Positions 34,800-47,339 of a DNA stretch of 64,000 nucleotides are shown here, one piece after another. The position numbers and the translations under genes were made by a program. Positions within the stretch are counted from its first letter, which is position 1, and each line of letters starts with the position of its first letter. The notes below the pieces were generated by a model. The model was not told where the DNA came from. It did not search any database and saw only the letters and a program-made list of their open reading frames with translations. The DNA is taken from positions 23,577,848 through 23,641,847 of the forward strand of contig NC_079512.1 in assembly GCF_000801105.2 (NCBI RefSeq), read 5' to 3'. This stretch comes from Raphanus sativus. Its lineage: Eukaryota; Streptophyta; Magnoliopsida; Brassicales; Brassicaceae.

Positions 34800-36400
34800 G
34801 TTGGTTTTTATTATTTTACATAAAGTTTATCAAGTTTCAAATCAAAGTCCGTGTGAAAACGAGTTTTGACAAAATAAAAAAAAGTCCACCAAAAGGAGGG
34901 TTGTGTGTTTCGCATTTATAACTAGGAAAAGGATTTGAAAAATCAGTGAGTGGTTGTTCTTGTTGTGATTTCATTTTCATTCCTTGCCTTGTTACTTGTA
35001 CTAGTATTTGGTTGCCCACTGATTTTATTTACTTGCATTTTCAATCTCTTGCGTATTTTTTTTTTGTGGTATATAAAGCTAGTACGCATGTTTGATGCGA
35101 CTAGTTTTATTACCTACATTTATTGGATCAACATTATTATAATCTGCTAACTACTTGTATGTTTCTAAGATAGTAGATTGTTGGTGGTTTGTTTCTTAAC
35201 ACTTCTTTTTTCCAACTTTGTTTTGTTAATTAAGAGGCACAAAGCCAATACATCGTGAAATCAAAAGACCATTACAAACCCATCAAGATATGAACCCTTC
35301 GGAAAGCCCATTACCTCTTCACAATCTTCCTCAGTTTCTGATTGCAAGTAGTTCGTTCATACATTACGCAGAGATGCATTAGTCCGATGACGTATGGACA
35401 GGGGATATAGTGGAATTCTCGTGTTCATAGTCTACATGTGAGTACAACATTATAATGCATTGCGATGTACGAAATATGCCACTAAAAATTCATAAAAAAT
35501 GATTTTTTAATCAAAGGTAATTTAGACTAAAATTAGCCGACAAAAAAGACTAAATATACAATTAAATAATATATGCCATATTAATATCAGAGACTTCGAT
35601 TACATAATGAAATAAAAACGTCTTGATATGTTTATTTTTAATTCGTTTCTTTTGACCTCACTTAGATAACTTAAAATATATACTTATTTCTGTACATGTT
35701 CGGATCATTTTTTGGAATATATATTATTTTTTCAAAAATTTGAAAACTATTGTAAATACTGTAAACCCATTAAAAATGCCAATTTTATTAGTTTAATAAA
35801 GTTTTTTAAAAACTAAAATCCATTCATTCATTTAAATATTTTAAATAGATAAAACTATTTTAATTATTATATAAATATTATAAACAGATTTAGACTAATA
35901 TGAAACAGATTAAATAAAACGATTATTCCATTTTGACTCTCATTAATCTATAATTATATTTATGTTAAATATAAATTAGATTATAAAAGATAAAAAAACA
36001 TATATATTATTCAATATATAAAGTATCATAAGAATGTAAAATATCTTAGATTAATGTAAAAAGTTAAACTTACATTTCAATTTTTTATAATAATTGTTCT
36101 AGAGGAAATTTCATTTATACCACTTTAGTAATACCATTTTTTATAATAATTGTTCTATTAAATTAAATTATCACAACATTTTTAAAAAATATAATTTTGA
36201 GCTAGTTAACCGTGATAGGTCCTTCGCTTTTGCTTTGCCGAAAAGTTTAAAAACTTTCCCTTTTTTTTTTGCCTCTTCTCCACGTTACTTGACAGAGTAT
36301 ATAATTATAAAAGTCATCATGAGAAACAGAAAGAGTTGAAAAAAAAAGAATAGAGAGGGTTTTACCTAGTTCCTTCCCAGAGTCACAGCTACAAAGATCA
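34800..36400. other. Intergenic between MAMI and SLP2, divergent promoters
   Basis: Contains the divergent upstream regions of MAMI (left) and SLP2 copy 1 (right). A TATA-like GTATATAATTATAAAAG lies at about 36297-36313, near 100 bp before the SLP2 ATG. The middle (35470-36200) is AT-rich without recognised genes. Confidence 0.4.
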
Positions 36401-36402
36401 TC

Positions 36403-38586
36403 ATGAACCAAATCGTATCTTCACCATCCTTCGGAACCGCAGCCGCTAGGTCCCTCAACTACATCCGTCCACTCTACGCAGCTCTGCCTCTAATATCAGC
36501 AGGAATCAACGCCGCCTCCAAGCCCGCCGCTACCAGCGTCCGCAAGTTCAGCAGCTCTCCCCTGCCTAGTTACAAACCTTCCGCCCCTCCTCGGACGCAA
36601 CTATCCTCCGCAGCCAGCGCCTTCGTCCGTCAGTTCAGCAGCAGCTCCCCTGCTCAAGCTGTTCTCGACAGGTTTTTTTTTAAGCTTTGAATTTCGTATT
36701 AAGTGAAACTCAACGGTAATCTTACACTGTTGATTGATATGATTGAAACGTAGATTCCAACTCACGCCCCAGACTAACTGGGGAGTCCGAATTGTACCTG
36801 AGAGGAAGGCGTGCGTGGTCGAGCGGTTCGGAAGATACAGAAAGACTCTAGGGTCGGGGATCCACTTCCTTGTACCGGGTGTGGATCGTATCGCTTACGT
36901 TCATTCCCTCAAGGAGGAAGCGATTCCTATTGGTAATCAGTCTGCGATCACAAAGGATAACGTCAGCATCCACATCGACGGTGTTCTTTACGTCAAGGTT
37001 TGTGACATTCTTTTTTTTGGTTCTAGTTTTGAAAGGGATCCTGTGTTGAGAGTTGTTGCATTTGGTTTTGCACAGATAGTGGACCCTAAACTAGCTTCGT
37101 ATGGAGTTGAAAATCCAGTTTACGCTGTTGTCCAGTTGGCTCAGACTACAATGCGTAGTGAGCTCGGTAAGATTACACTCGACAAGACTTTTGAGGAGCG
37201 AGATACTCTCAATGAGAAAATTGTGGTACGTGCTCTACACTTTCATGTTTTTTTTTGGTAGACCCTTTCATGTGCTAGTGATGTTACCGTGAATGTATTA
37301 GTACACAAGATTGAAGTTGAGTTTAATTTAGCTCTGTTGTTCTTTTTTTTTATTTGTCATTGCTTCCTTTTTTTGTATATAGTATTCCGGTGGGGAATGC
37401 ATTATGCATTTGTATTTATGTTTTGGATATGATTGTTTTGGACGGAATTATTCTTGCAGGAAGCTATTAACGTGGCGGCAAAACATTGGGGTCTTGAGTG
37501 CCTTCGTTATGAAATAAGTGAGTCAATTTTTCTCTGTTTTGGTAATGGATTGCCTTTTTTGCCTGTTACTAAAATATATGTGGTGTGTATCCAGGGGACA
37601 TCATGCCTCCTAACGGAGTTAAGATTGCTATGGAAATGCAAGCTGAAGCTGAACGTAGAAAGAGAGCCCAAATTCTCGAGTCTGAAGGTACATTTTGCAT
37701 TGCTCATCTTTGCCTACTTATGTCGCTGAATGCTTATTGGCCTCAAAGCTACCCACTTTACTTCTTGATTTTGTTTCTCATAATCTGTTTTACTAACGTT
37801 TATAGGAACACGGCAAGCCCATATCAACATTGCTGATGGTAAGAAAAGTTCTGTAATCTTGGAATCAGAAGCTGCAAAGATGGACCAAGTCAATCGAGCA
37901 GCAGGTTAGTATTTTAACTATCTAGTAACCAAACAGTTCAAAAGCATGAGCACATTAATAATAATAAAATGTCAAGTCATTCTTCAATTTGTTTATGCTA
38001 AACAATAGTTTTTTTCAATAAAAATTGTGCTGCGGCTCAACAGGTGAAGCAGAAGCAATATTAGCTAGAGCACAAGCCACAGCCAGGGGACTGACCATGT
38101 TATCTCAATCTATCAAAGAAACTGGTGGAGTGGAGGTTAGTGAATAGGATAAAAACATTGTTTTTTTATGCATGATTTGAACAAAGGTTTAGTCATTCAT
38201 TGCTACTTAATCCTGATCAGAAGCAGTTTGGTTTAATTATTCAGTGATGCATATAATTTTTCTAAATTGGGACTTGGTGGTGCATTATACAGGCTGCGAG
38301 TTTGAGAGTTGCGGAGAAATACATTGAAGCTTTTGGCAACATCGCTAAGGAGGTAAACAATTACAAAACATAACTTACTACTTTCTAGTCTCAGTTGTCA
38401 GTCGAGTGTGTTGATCGGTGTAATTAATATTCTTCTTCTTGATAGGGTACTACAATGCTGCTTCCGAGCTCTGCTGAAAATCCTGCAAACATGATCGCTC
38501 AAGCTTTGACAATGTACAAAAGTCTCGTCCCCAAGAGTGCTCTCCAAGAAACTCTAGCAGTAGAATCTTCCGACGTGGTTAACTGA
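36403..38586 (+). CDS. SLP2: Stomatin-like protein 2, mitochondrial (copy 1)
   Basis: Nine exons: 36403-36671, 36754-36997, 37076-37225, 37460-37517, 37595-37687, 37806-37904, 38044-38135, 38293-38352 and 38446-38586. Product 401 aa. Residues 1-90 are a Ser/Ala/Arg-rich mitochondrial targeting region with two VR-x-FSSS motifs. The SPFH/stomatin domain follows: [89 protein letters not shown], then the helix [16 protein letters not shown] and the C-terminal oligomerisation part [17 protein letters not shown]. It matches Arabidopsis SLP2 (AT5G54100), an inner-membrane scaffold linked to respiratory supercomplex assembly. The first of three tandem copies; it reads GTRQAH where copies 2 and 3 read GERQAH. 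Confidence 0.92.
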
Positions 38587-38699
38587 GCTACACCTTTCAC
38601 TAGAAGACCATGCATGGTAGCTGAACTAGGAACTATAATTATTTTTTGACCTGTGAAAGCTTTTTTCATATGAGAGACAGTTATCAACTTATCTTACCT

Positions 38700-40940
38700 G
38701 ACTGTCATTCTTTTTTTTGCAAACTAGAAAGGATCTAAACTCTCATCTCCAGATTTGGTTGGCTTTTTTTGTTGTCTTAAAATATTTATTTCAATAACAA
38801 ACTCTTCTTCTTTTTTTTCTTGGTTGCTACGTCCAGATCCTATGTACATTTAACTTCAATCTCTAACTACAAAAACAATCAGAACCAAATCAGTTAACTC
38901 AGAGAAATGGAACTCTGTGTCCTCAGCCAGAACATGGAGTTTCCTTGTCTCGGATTCTGACGGCCAGTGATCGCCAATCATCCTTTGAACACTCTAAAGC
39001 TCAAATCGGAACAGTTACGCAATGAAAACTGAGCAAATACGTTAATGAGTGTTACAAGATGAAGGAAGAGGAACAAGATTCTTTGTATAACCAGCAGATG
39101 CAGAGATATGTGTATCCACAACGGATATGATTTGTATATAAGCGAAACCGTTTAGGCTAAAAGTGTAAAGAAAAAGGAAGAAAGATGGGTAAGACAGAGA
39201 AGGCGATGGATGAAGAAGAGATCTCCACCTTCGAATACAAAGGATTTGACAAGATAGTCATTTACTATGTTTAGCTAAGGATGATTAGTGTGTTAACGTG
39301 GGGAAGAAGTTAGTTCTATGAGAAGCTAAATACTCTTTTTGTAAAAGGACCCATAAATTTCAACTGTAAAAAGGACCAGTCAAAAGGTAGACAATCACTT
39401 CAGTAAATTGCCTTATATTGCTTGGAGTTTTACATGCTTTTGGGCAAAGAATGATTATCACATATGAATTTATATCATTCAGCCAAAAAAGAAATAAAAA
39501 ATTAACGTATATTTTCTATTTCTAGCTAGTAGTCCCATCTCTGTTTCTTTTCTTCCTGCTTTCTCTCTAAAAAGTTCAAATTAAGTAACTGTTGTCCTCC
39601 ACATCCCTCCATTCGTCAAATGAATGACTACATAGCTAACTTATCGAGAACCACTATTTAAAATAAGGCAAAAACACAGAGCAAAAAAGGATAAATATTC
39701 ATGGAATATTAGGGTTGATGAGAAAACAAAGAGGATGAACAACGGTTTACAAAAAAATGTTGTTAGTATTTGAACATTATAGAAGGAAGAATAAATTAAC
39801 CACCATACGATTTGGAACTGCTGTAAAACTGATTTAAGTTTGACCATATTCTATTGGGCTGATGTGTAAGGATGGGTGCTGAGGATTAGACATTTTATCC
39901 GTTAAATTTAGTTCGATTCGTTATTCATTTCGATTCGATCCAAACATTCTGGATATTTGTAAACTTTCGAAGCAACACAAATACTAAAAATTAATATCCA
40001 CTAAAATTAAAATAAATCACAAATATTAAAATTTTAGAAGCGGATATCCGCTCCGATCCGAAAATATATAAATACATGTATATCTTAATTATATTTAAAG
40101 TTTTAAATATATAAAATTATATAATTATTATTCTAATATATGTCTTGATAAATTAAATTCAAATTATTACTTATATAAAACTATTACATAAAGTAATAGA
40201 AAAAGATTATGACAATTATAACATTTTCTTAAGTTTTATGTTTTTATAATTGTTAATTAAGTTTTGAAATTTTACAAAATATGTAGATTCACTACTTTTT
40301 TAATTTTTATTTTATATATCATACAAAATATATTTTAAAAACAAATTTATATCAAAACTTTAAGATTATTTGTATTAATCAGATGAAATATTTATAAGTA
40401 TTCGTAAATATTCGCAACTATCTATTTAATTTCTGGATATCCGTTTTTCCAGATATCCGAATTTTTCCAAAGCAAAACAAATAAAAAAAATTAGATATCT
40501 GTAATATACAAAACAATTCACAAATACCTTTAAAAATCTGGATATATGATCTGTATCCAACCCTAGTGTTGATATGTCGTTATTATTATTATTGTTATTA
40601 TTATTTTTGAAACTTGATTTGTCATTATCTTGTGAATCCTATACACATATATGTTATAGGATATGTTAAGAAATATGTAAGAAACTAGACAAATCTAATT
40701 TTTAGTTTAACAAACGTGTCAAACAAGAAATAAAGATGTTGAATAAGCATCTCAAATTAAATCGGTGTTTATCTGAAATGATCGGTCAAATGTTTTTGCC
40801 ACATCTCCAAGTATTTTTTTTCCACAGTGGTCCATATAAGTATGCTCGTCAACCAAAACATAACTTCCAAATTGAATAAAAAAAGATTTAAAGAGGGTTT
40901 TTGTTATTTTGTGCTCCTCCCTCCTTCTCGAATTCGACAC
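38700..40940. other. Spacer between SLP2 copies 1 and 2
   Basis: At 39184-39273 a short GC-richer frame (MGKTEKAMDEEEIST, then FEYKGFDKI to a stop after about 29 codons) looks like a gene fragment I cannot name. At about 39880-40570 is a diverged inverted-repeat element with GATGGGTGCT and complement of TATCCAACCCTAG ends, rich in GGATATCCG/ATTCGAT motifs. It resembles the 32183-32852 type, but no clear target duplication was found. A TTA-triplet microsatellite lies at about 40580-40605. Confidence 0.4.
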
Positions 40941-40954
40941 GAGTTAGTTACACA

Positions 40955-43253
40955 ATGTACCAAATCAGCCGTTCAAGATCCGTCGCTAGCAACGCCGTAA
41001 GGTCCCTCCGTCAATCCCCACTACTCGCCGGCGCCGCCACAGCCACCGCTACCCCCGTCCGCCACTTCAGCTCCTCTCCAGGCCACGCTTTCAACAGGTG
41101 AGAATCGTTCGAGATTTCATTAGGAATCTTAGGGTTTTCTCGATCGGTCGGTCGATGATACGCGTTCGTTTTGTTTAATGTAGCTACAGGATCAATCCGC
41201 CGGTGAACTGGGGGATCCGAATCGTGCCGGAGAAGAAGGCGTGCGTGATCGAGCGTTTCGGCAGATACGCAAAGACTCTGGAGTCGGGGATCCACTTCCT
41301 CGTTCCCGGCGTGGATCGCATCGCTTACGTTCACTCGCTCAAGGAGGAGGCGATCCCGATTGGTAATCAGACTGCGATCACGAAGGATAACGTCAGCATC
41401 CACATCGACGGTGTTCTGTATGTCAAGGTTAGGTTTATCGTTGGTTGATTTTGGATCTTATTTTGAGTTTTATTGGTTGATTTTGGAGGTTTTTGTTGCG
41501 CAGATTGTGAATCCACATCTGGCGTCTTACGGCGTTGAGAATCCAATCTACGCGGTTGTGCAATTGGCTCAGACTACAATGCGTAGTGAATTAGGGAAGA
41601 TGACTCTTGACAAGACGTTTGAGGAACGAGATACTCTCAACGAGAAGATTGTGGTTCGTCTTCTTTTGCCTTTAATGTACTTGAGCTTAGTTTTGAATTG
41701 AGAGGTGTTGATTCTGCAGTGTCATGGTTAGAGTGATGTTAATGTGATATTTTTGTTGGTAATGTTAGTACTTAAGATTGCAACTGAGATTGTTTAGCTT
41801 TCTTGTTCTTTTAATCATTGCTTGGTGTTGGTATATTAGCTTTCTTGTTCTTTTAGTTGAGTTTAGTTTTTGTTAGATAAGAGTTTGTAAAATTTAGCTG
41901 GGGAATCTTGTTTATGTATGATGGTTTTGAGATGGAATTATTTTTTTGCAGGAAGCCATTAATGTGGCTGCAAAACATTGGGGTCTTGAATGCCTTCGTT
42001 ATGAGATAAGTCAGTATTTTTTCTGTCTTTGACTCTGTTTTGATGGATTCCCTTGTTTGCTTGTTACTAAATATATATGTGTTGTTGTATATCCAGGGGA
42101 TATCATGCCTCCTAATGGAGTGAGGGTTGCTATGGAAATGCAGGCTGAAGCTGAACGTAAAAAGAGAGCTCAGATTCTTGAGTCTGAAGGTAATATTTGT
42201 GTGTTGCTTATCTTTGCATACTTATGTCCTGTGATTGAACTGTGTGCTTGCTACTGCTCAGAAATACCAAGAACAAAGCCTGCTCAATTTGTTTTCTCAT
42301 AATCTGTTTTACTAACTTGTACAGGAGAACGCCAAGCCCATATCAACATTGCTGATGGTAAGAAAAGTTCTGTAATCTTGGAATCAGAAGCTGCAAAGAT
42401 AAACCAAGTCAATAGAGCATCAGGTTAGCATTAACTATTTAGTAAGCCATGAACGCATCATAATAAGATGTCAAAGCCATTCTTCAATTTGTTTCATCAC
42501 AATTTTTTTTGGTATTGCTTTCCAGGTGAGGCGGAAGCAATAATAGCTAGAGCACAAGCAACAGCCAGGGGGCTGGCAATGTTATCTCAATCCCTCAAGG
42601 AAACTGGTGGCGTGGAGGTTAGTACATGAGCTTAAACAACAGTATCTTTACATGATTTCCAAAGTTTTGAGCTTTAATGAATCAACCTGATTACTTAGGT
42701 GTAATACGATTTGCAAAAACTGTTAGTTGTCTTAATGTGATTCTTCAAATGTAGTTTGGTTTCACACCTGGAGCAGCCAATGCATTGAGTCATATGATAT
42801 AACCTACTTTCACATAAATGATTCTCTCTAGCTTCTAAATTAGATGTTTCTCTGGCTTATTGGACTTACAAAAGTTGACGTGTAAGTAAACTTGTTTTGC
42901 TTTCCAAACTGGGAACTCATGCTTAATCGTGGTGGAAAATGCAGGCTGCGGGTTTGAGAGTTGCGGAGCAATACATTCATGCTTTTGGCAACATTGCTAA
43001 GGAGGTAAACATTTAGGAAACGCAAACAATATTGAACCAGATTCCATCTTTCTTAAATCGTCCTCCCTTCGGGGTATGAATCTAATAGAGGCACTATTAT
43101 TCTTGTTCTTAGGGTACAACGATGCTGCTTCCGAGCTCTGCTGCGAATCCTGCAAACATGATCGCTCAAGCTTTGACAATGTACAAAAGTCTCGTCCCCA
43201 AGGGTGCTCTCCAAGAAACTTCAACAGTAGAATCCTCTCCGAAAGAGGAATAG
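40955..43253 (+). CDS. SLP2: Stomatin-like protein 2, mitochondrial (copy 2)
   Basis: Nine exons: 40955-41097, 41184-41427, 41504-41653, 41952-42009, 42097-42189, 42325-42423, 42526-42617, 42945-43004 and 43113-43253. Product 359 aa. Exons 2-9 have exactly the same lengths as in copy 1, so the gene structure is conserved. Only exon 1 differs (48 codons against 90). The targeting peptide ([20 protein letters not shown], then a single PVRHFSSSP motif) is canonical for plant mitochondria. The SPFH domain is intact ([40 protein letters not shown]). The C-terminus ends [10 protein letters not shown] instead of AVESSDVVN in copy 1. The start at 40955 is chosen because it begins the targeting peptide; an upstream in-frame extension lacks an ATG. 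Confidence 0.92.
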
Positions 43254-43259
43254 AAGACG

Positions 43260-44040
43260 TGTGGTAGAAGAGAATCTAGGAACAATAATACTTCTTTTTT
43301 TAACCTAGCAACGCTTTTTAGTATGATATGAGAAACTCTAATTTCCGAAGGAGATTTTTAGGTTTTGGTTCATAACATTGGTTTATTCTTCTTTTTACAT
43401 CATCATTTCAACTGCATTGCGTGCCATAGTAACACCATAGATGTCTAAAACCACATTCGATTAATTGAATGAGAAAACTACTCAGAGATTCTGCAGAGAT
43501 GCTTCAAACATATTCTAATGCATAACAAAAGGGGCATACATAGTTCAAACTTAATATATCTGAGAGTTACTAAACAGAGAGCTCTAAGCATCGTAATAGT
43601 CCGCTGTTGCTGTCTGGCCTCTAGTGCCAAATCCCTGTATTTCGTCTCCAACTTTGTTTGCCACGCACACTTGTTGTCTTCCTTCTGTTGGCTGCTTTTA
43701 CCGTAGTGGCGATGGTACTTCCTGAGCTTCATCAGGTAAGCCGTTGCATTGGTGAAAAGACTTTTGTCGTAGACTGGGAATTCGGGTCTATCTGGTTTCT
43801 ATCGACCTGAAGAAAATGTTCTCCTAAGAAAGTTTATGAAAGTAGCCATAGAAACTGTTTTTTCCTTAACAACAGGTATAAAATTTTCTTATGGATGGTT
43901 TTTCATGCACTCGATATATATAGGGAAATTTTCTTCTTCTTTTTTTAAGAAAAATAACTATAAAACTTGAAAAAAAAAATTCAAATGAGTAAAAGAGAAT
44001 TGAAAAGAAGTGGACAATTATTATTGAATAGAGCGTATAG
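43260..44040. other. 3' flank of SLP2 copy 2 with a possible antisense gene fragment
   Basis: 43260-43440 is duplicated after copy 3 (48290-48470). On the minus strand, 43800-43585 reads after an AG as KPDRPEFPVYDKSLFTNATA then YLMKLRKYHRHYGKSSQQKE and EARQQQRTITMLRAL, coding-like composition that ends near a TAG in a shifted frame. I do not recognise the family. It could be a last exon of a lost gene or a fragment. Confidence 0.4.
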
Positions 44041-44115
44041 GCAAATATGATTATATGGTATAGTGGTCAACAGCTTATGGAATTTTGTCCATGCGTCGGT
44101 TCGAAGGAGACTGAG
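44041..44115 (+). other. tRNA-like SINE head, tentative
   Basis: ATATGGTATAGTGGTCAACA and GTCGGTTCGAAGG have the spacing of polymerase III A and B boxes. The segment does not fold as a full tRNA by eye and is more likely a SINE head or degenerate pseudo-tRNA. Confidence 0.3.
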
Positions 44116-44219
44116 TACATTTTAAACTTTATTTTCATTTTTAGGTTTAGTGAGAAGCAAATGACGTAAATACCCTCTTCTTCAACTTAAATGATCAGCA
44201 ATTTACAGCCATTTTTGTC

Positions 44220-46470
44220 CAATTTATTAAATATTAAATCAGTAACTGATTAAAATTAATAATGATAAGAATAATCTAAATTTTAAAAATATATTTAAAA
44301 AAAAAAAAAACTAGAGTGATTAATATTGTTTATATTCTTAATGGATAAATATATAAATTACCTACAAAATAAAAACGAATGTATTTTTGATTACATAAGT
44401 AAATAAAATTAATAATGATAAGAATTATCCAAAATCTAAAAATATATTCTAAAATAAAAAAATTAGAGTGATCAATATTTTTTATACCCTTAATGAATAA
44501 AACATAAAGTAACCACAAAATAAAAAACAATTTTTTTTTGATTAGATAAGTTATTAAAATTAATATTAATAATAAATATCCAAAATCTAAAAATATATAT
44601 TAAAATAAAACCAACTTATATTAATCATATCGTTTTAATAAAAAATATATTATTTTTATTTTATTGATCCAACTATTACTTTTTGTAAGTAAATTTTTAT
44701 TGTTTATGTTTAAATAGTATAGATAAGTAAAATATATGTAATGGAAAATATGAATAATAGAAAAAATGGAAAATATGAGCAAAATATAAGCAAAATATAA
44801 GTAAAAATAAATGTACAAAAACTGATAACACAAGTATAAGATTTCAAAATCAAAAATATTTTTAATGTATTAGTGTTTTCAAAAATTTAATACAATAATA
44901 AGCATACATATCTTAATAAAATATATAAACTAATAAATATTTGGAAGAAAATTGTATTCGCATATTCGGACAACGCACCTAATATCAAATAAGTGTAGAT
45001 TTGCTTACCCGTTTAATTGTAGTGCTTGCTTACAAGAAGTAAAAGAGCTTCTACATTTTTAACGTAAGAATATAAATAAAGCTGGTCAAATTTACGATTA
45101 TTGTTTTCAGTGTAATAATCGATATTTTATGTTATTTAATTATAAGGTGTATCAAAATAGATATGATGGTTTATAAATTTTCAGCTTTTCATGAGTTTTT
45201 TTTTGTTTTGTTTTTGAAAAGAACTTTTCATGAGTTGTTCCAATAACATAGAAACAGATTTAAAACCACCTTAAGACGAGTTAAAAATATGGATCAACCC
45301 ATTTTTATGAAAACATTAATAATTGACGTCAATCACTTATAGATTTTAAAATGGATGAAACTATTTTAATTATATAAGTATTATAAACAAATTTAGACTT
45401 CAACGAAACAGATTGACTATTCCATTTTATGTCAATTAATCTATGGAACATGCTTCTACTAGATCATCCTCTCTATATATATGTCAAATTCCTAATTCGA
45501 TCTAGAAATCGGTTCCAACTTTTATCTCTTTAGACTGTTGTGTGTTTAATCTCTTCTAGCAGCTAGTTGATATGCTTTTCCAATGTTTTCTCAGATCCAT
45601 GGCGTTCTCTTTTTTTTTTGTCGGGTATATTATCCTATTAGAAACTATGAGAAACATTACATAGATGATATTACAGCTGACCATTCTACCTGCCTTATGA
45701 GAATTCATGTCTGACTACATCAACCTGAGCCGCCCTATGAGATCCATTCCTGACGGTATTCCTTGCGCCATGCTAAAGATCCTCTGTAAGACTTGTCTCC
45801 AATATTCTGCATAATTCGTCTTCTTTATCGAAGTGTTAATTCATTGATTCCATCTTTGAAGTTGTAGGATTTGGACTTTTGATAGTTTCTTATTTTGTTT
45901 GTTTAAAATTTTGTGTATGTTTGATTAAAAAATTGTGTATGTTTGCAGTTATAGGATTTGTACTTTTCCTTAGCTACATTTAATTTTTATCTACTTAACA
46001 ATTGTCATTTAACTTTTGGACCTATTTGTTACATTTCAGTATAAATAAATATCTTTGATGGTTTAGAGTTTTTTGGATATTACACTTTTTTGGATCTACT
46101 TAAAACCTATTTCAAATAAATTTGTATTAGCCTTATGTTATTCCTTGATACCCTCAATACATATTTTTATGTGGGATAAACCGGAAACGTTAAATTCCAA
46201 ACCTTCGATAAACCGGCAAGCAATATGACTTTTATTGAGAGAAAACACACCAGAAGCAAAATATCATTTCTCTACCATATTTCTAGCATAATTGTGCATA
46301 TGATTTACACATTTACAGTCTAAACCGATACTACATATAGCAGCACTATAATTAATTCAAAATCAAAAATAGTGATGGTTTAAACGGAACGATTTTCGTG
46401 ATGACAACGACACTAAACATATACTAACCAAAGACTAATACTTTGGATACAATCAAGTTCTCATAAGACT
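44220..46470. other. AT-rich intergenic within the SLP2 array
   Basis: 44270-44640 contains a unit of about 130 bp present roughly three times in degenerate form (AATAATGATAAGAAT, ATCCAAAATCTAAAAATATAT, AGAGTGATCAATATT). 45600-45830 is GC-richer and may be retrotransposon-derived, but no protein is recognised. Confidence 0.4.
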
Positions 46471-46473
46471 ATT

Positions 46474-46790
46474 GTAACGCCCCGACCACCAAAGTTAATA
46501 GGCCACTTACGTCCGTTTTCTCGGTCCGTGGATTCCATCCCATCCGACGATCGATCGTTAATTTTCTCTGGCTCGAAATCATTGTTTACTGACCATGCAA
46601 TCACCATATGACATTTTCCCTTGCTTTGGTCTCACTAATACGCTATCACGAATCATTTTCCGATAGATCACCTATTTTTCCACTACTCCAGTTCAAGCAC
46701 GCTTAACTTTGGAATTCTTTTAGGATGTGCTTTGGAAAAAATAAGTCAACTTTGGTGATATATGTAGCCAAATCAATTCTCTTGACCCTT
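46474..46790. mobile_element. Probable LTR or transposon end fragment (GTAACGCCCCGACC type)
   Basis: Begins TTGTAACGCCCCGACCACC and continues through TCGGTCCGTGGATT and GATGTGCTTTGGAAAAAATA, a sequence I recognise only as a recurrent repeat of crucifer genomes. No partner LTR is seen in the window, so the class is inferred. Confidence 0.35.
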
Positions 46791-47339
46791 TTCACATATC
46801 ACAACTTGGGATGTTATAATTATATTAAACATATTTTAATAATTAAAAATTATACAAAATATTCAGTAAATCAAGTTATGAAGAAGTTTAAAATATTTAT
46901 CACATAAGTTTAAACAAATCCGACAGTATATTTAACAAATCAAAACTTATTTATCCTTTTTCAAATAAATGCTTGCTACTCTGTTCATTTCTCTTTCAAA
47001 TTATTGGCTCAAAGCTACCCACTTTACTTCTTGATTTGTTTCTCATAATCTGTTTTTGCTAACTTCAGTCACTAATGGTGCCATGATTCGAGCAACCAAA
47101 CATGACATCTAAACTATTAAAGCTGAAATACAAAAAGAAATTAGCATTTAGAATTGCACAAAAATTACATGCCGCCATCACAACAAATCAAATACCTTTT
47201 TTGTTTTAAATTTCGTTGACATATAATTAAATTTGGGCTTGCATATTGTTTATGGCCCAGATCACTCTTACATTTCGTTGACATATAACAAAGCCTGCTC
47301 AATTTGTTTTCTCATAACCTGTTTTACTAACTTGAATAG

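Noticed and set aside
44041..44115. Functional tRNA gene
   Set aside because: Box-like motifs are present, but a cloverleaf with paired acceptor stem is not visible by eye.
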